Assembly: GCA_023399355.1 (NCBI GenBank)
Contig: JAEWQC010000195.1
Coordinates: 1 to 14,082, forward strand
Reading direction: 5' to 3'
DNA: 14,082 nucleotides
Source: Bacillota bacterium
Lineage (GTDB): Bacteria > Bacillota > Clostridia > Acetivibrionales > DTU013
The position numbers were made by a program, and so were the translations under genes. Positions within the stretch are counted from its first letter, which is position 1, and every line of letters begins with the position of its first letter. The notes below the pieces were generated by a model. That model was not told the origin of the DNA, made no database searches, and saw nothing but the letters and a program-made list of their open reading frames with translations. Positions 12,747-14,082 of this stretch are shown piece after piece.

Positions 12747-14082
12747 TCAGCTCCAGGTCCGGTCATTGGAATATTCAAAGTTCCACTCATCTGTAGAGGC
12801 CCAAAGCGGAGGCGAGTGAGGGAGCTGATGCTCTTTCAGAACCTCATCGTTCAGGCTGTCAAATCCAAGTCCGGGTTTTTCTTCCGGTATAATGAATCCG
12901 TTTTTGATTACAGGTTTTGGCCCGCCAGCCAAGATGTCGTTCCACCAAGGATCATCCGGTGCGTTGAATTCCATTGCAATAAAATTTTCGGTGGTAACAC
13001 CGACATGAGCGGTAGCCATAGCAGCCACCGGTGTTTCACACATGTGGCAGATCATGGACAAATGGTGCTCCTTTGCCATATTGCCAATACGCTGCATTTC
13101 AAAAATACCCCCACAGGAGCAGACATCCGGATGAATGATCGGGACGGCACGTTCCCTGCACAGCGGATAAAAACTCTCTTTTAAGTACAGATCTTCTCCG
13201 GTGGCCATCGGTGTAGTTGTCATGCCGGAAAGCCGTTTATACTCTTCCACAAAAGTGCAGGGTAACGGATCTTCAGCCCATGCAAGGTTATATTTCTCCA
13301 AACGGCGCAGTAAACGTGCCATGTCTTCCAGGTTGATATGACCTAAATGGTCGACAGCAAGCGGAACCTGATAGCCGATTGCCGCACGAATTCTGGAAAG
13401 TTCTTCTTCATATCTATCCAATCCATGCTCTGTAATGCGCATAAAAGTATACGGGTGCTGGTATGAAAAGGATTCGTACAGACGGTTTCTCTCAAAATGG
13501 CTTCCCTGCGGATCGGCACTATAATTCTCATCTACATACAGCATGTGGCGCTTACGAGCCTGTACCAGTTCCTCCGCAAAACCCGGAAACCCAGATAGTA
13601 TTGGCTCATCCGGATACATCATTTGAACATTTTCTATGCCGAGAATACACTTAACCATAGTGAAACCATCTTCTTCAATGTGCCGTTTCAATTCATATCC
13701 CATGCCCTCACCTGTCATGGGGTGGCGGGGATGACGACCCAAATCGCAGTATACGCGCACCGTATCACGAAATTTTCCGCCAAGCATCTGGTAGACAGGG
13801 ACACCATACGCCTTTCCCGCCAGATCGCACAACGCAATTTCGATACCGCTGACGCCGCCCCCCTGCCGGCCTGGCCCCCCCAACTGTTTGATACGGTTGA
13901 AAATCCGATTGATATTGCAAGGATTCTCCCCCAGTATACGGCTCTTCAGCATTGCAGCATAGGTGCGGCTGCCAAAATCCCGCAGTTCTCCGAAGCCGCT
14001 GATCCCCTGGTTGGTATCAATGCGCACCAGGGTACAATGCATCGGCGCCTGGTACAAATCAGCAAACCGCATATCCGTAATC
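12747..14082 (-). CDS. enolase superfamily, mandelate racemase/muconate lactonizing enzyme-type protein (5' end outside window)
   Basis: At least 441 residues are visible. The frame stays open to the window edge (ITD before the first in-window Met), so the true start, probably MKITDMRFADL, lies just outside. These enzymes abstract a proton alpha to a carboxylate, usually as acid-sugar dehydratases or racemases. Counted from the first in-window Met: metal ligands Asp241, Glu267, Glu293, spaced 26 and 26 as in mandelate racemase (195/221/247). Asp316 and His343 match the Asp270-His297 dyad spacing (23, 27). Lys141 (MVKCILG) is the only lysine at the KxK position. About 100 residues separate Lys141 from Asp241, against about 30 in mandelate racemase, so there is a large insertion (about 145-215). 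Substrate is not predictable; a sugar acid is likely. Confidence 0.88.
   Translation of the reverse strand, partial: ITDMRFADLYQAPMHCTLVRIDTNQGISGFGELRDFGSRTYAAMLKSRILGENPCNINRIFNRIKQLGGPGRQGGGVSGIEIALCDLAGKAYGVPVYQMLGGKFRDTVRVYCDLGRHPRHPMTGEGMGYELKRHIEEDGFTMVKCILGIENVQMMYPDEPILSGFPGFAEELVQARKRHMLYVDENYSADPQGSHFERNRLYESFSYQHPYTFMRITEHGLDRYEEELSRIRAAIGYQVPLAVDHLGHINLEDMARLLRRLEKYNLAWAEDPLPCTFVEEYKRLSGMTTTPMATGEDLYLKESFYPLCRERAVPIIHPDVCSCGGIFEMQRIGNMAKEHHLSMICHMCETPVAAMATAHVGVTTENFIAMEFNAPDDPWWNDILAGGPKPVIKNGFIIPEEKPGLGFDSLNDEVLKEHQLPHSPPLWASTDEWNFEYSNDRTWS

Noticed and set aside
1..14082. Insertion sequence, prophage, tRNA or rRNA content
   Set aside because: No transposase, integrase or phage protein motif and no tRNA/rRNA sequence was recognised; the inverted repeats found are not paired around any gene in the manner of IS ends.

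Overview
The window looks like chromosomal DNA of a saccharolytic Firmicute, most likely a clostridial anaerobe. Shine-Dalgarno sites are strong (GGAGG type), TTG starts appear beside ATG, and promoters have AT-rich sigma-A boxes. The PadR + HAAS/DUF4097 pair, an NAD/Mn-type GH4 alpha-galactosidase and an MsmR/RafR-like AraC regulator are all typical of that group. No rRNA, tRNA, CRISPR array, phage gene or transposase is visible. Species cannot be named from sequence alone.

Layout. (1) 1-241 (-): 5' end of a class I SAM-dependent methyltransferase with its own promoter. (2) 344-3965 (-): Leloir galactose operon galT-galK-galE, transcribed leftward. The galK-galE spacer is 362 bp and is almost entirely tetranucleotide and 18-bp tandem repeats, purine-rich in the mRNA. 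(3) 3966-4501: non-coding divergent region with several palindromes and, on the right, a near-consensus promoter embedded in three ATTATTCAT repeats. (4) 4502-6266 (+): two different short-chain dehydrogenases in tandem, followed by a cluster of three hairpins, the last a good terminator. (5) 6586-8218 (+): PadR regulator overlapping a HAAS/DUF4097 membrane protein. (6) 8430-9884 (+): small four-helix membrane protein and two GNAT acetyltransferases, closed by a bidirectional terminator. (7) 9936-12284: melA (GH4 alpha-galactosidase, -) divergent from an AraC-family regulator (+), with a palindrome between them. (8) 12747-14082 (-): enolase-superfamily (mandelate racemase subgroup) enzyme, cut by the window end and carrying a large insertion in the barrel.

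How the parts fit. MelA would release galactose from imported alpha-galactosides (melibiose, raffinose type). GalK, GalT and GalE would convert it to glucose-1-phosphate via UDP-sugars. The AraC protein is the natural candidate regulator of melA. No sugar transporter or galM is in the window, so uptake must be encoded elsewhere. The PadR pair and the SDR/GNAT genes have no evident link to galactose use.

I do not see an unmistakable new system. The points most worth following up are the repeat-filled galK-galE spacer, the palindromes upstream of galT, the operator-like repeats over the SDR promoter, the melA/araC palindrome and the enlarged enolase-superfamily protein.
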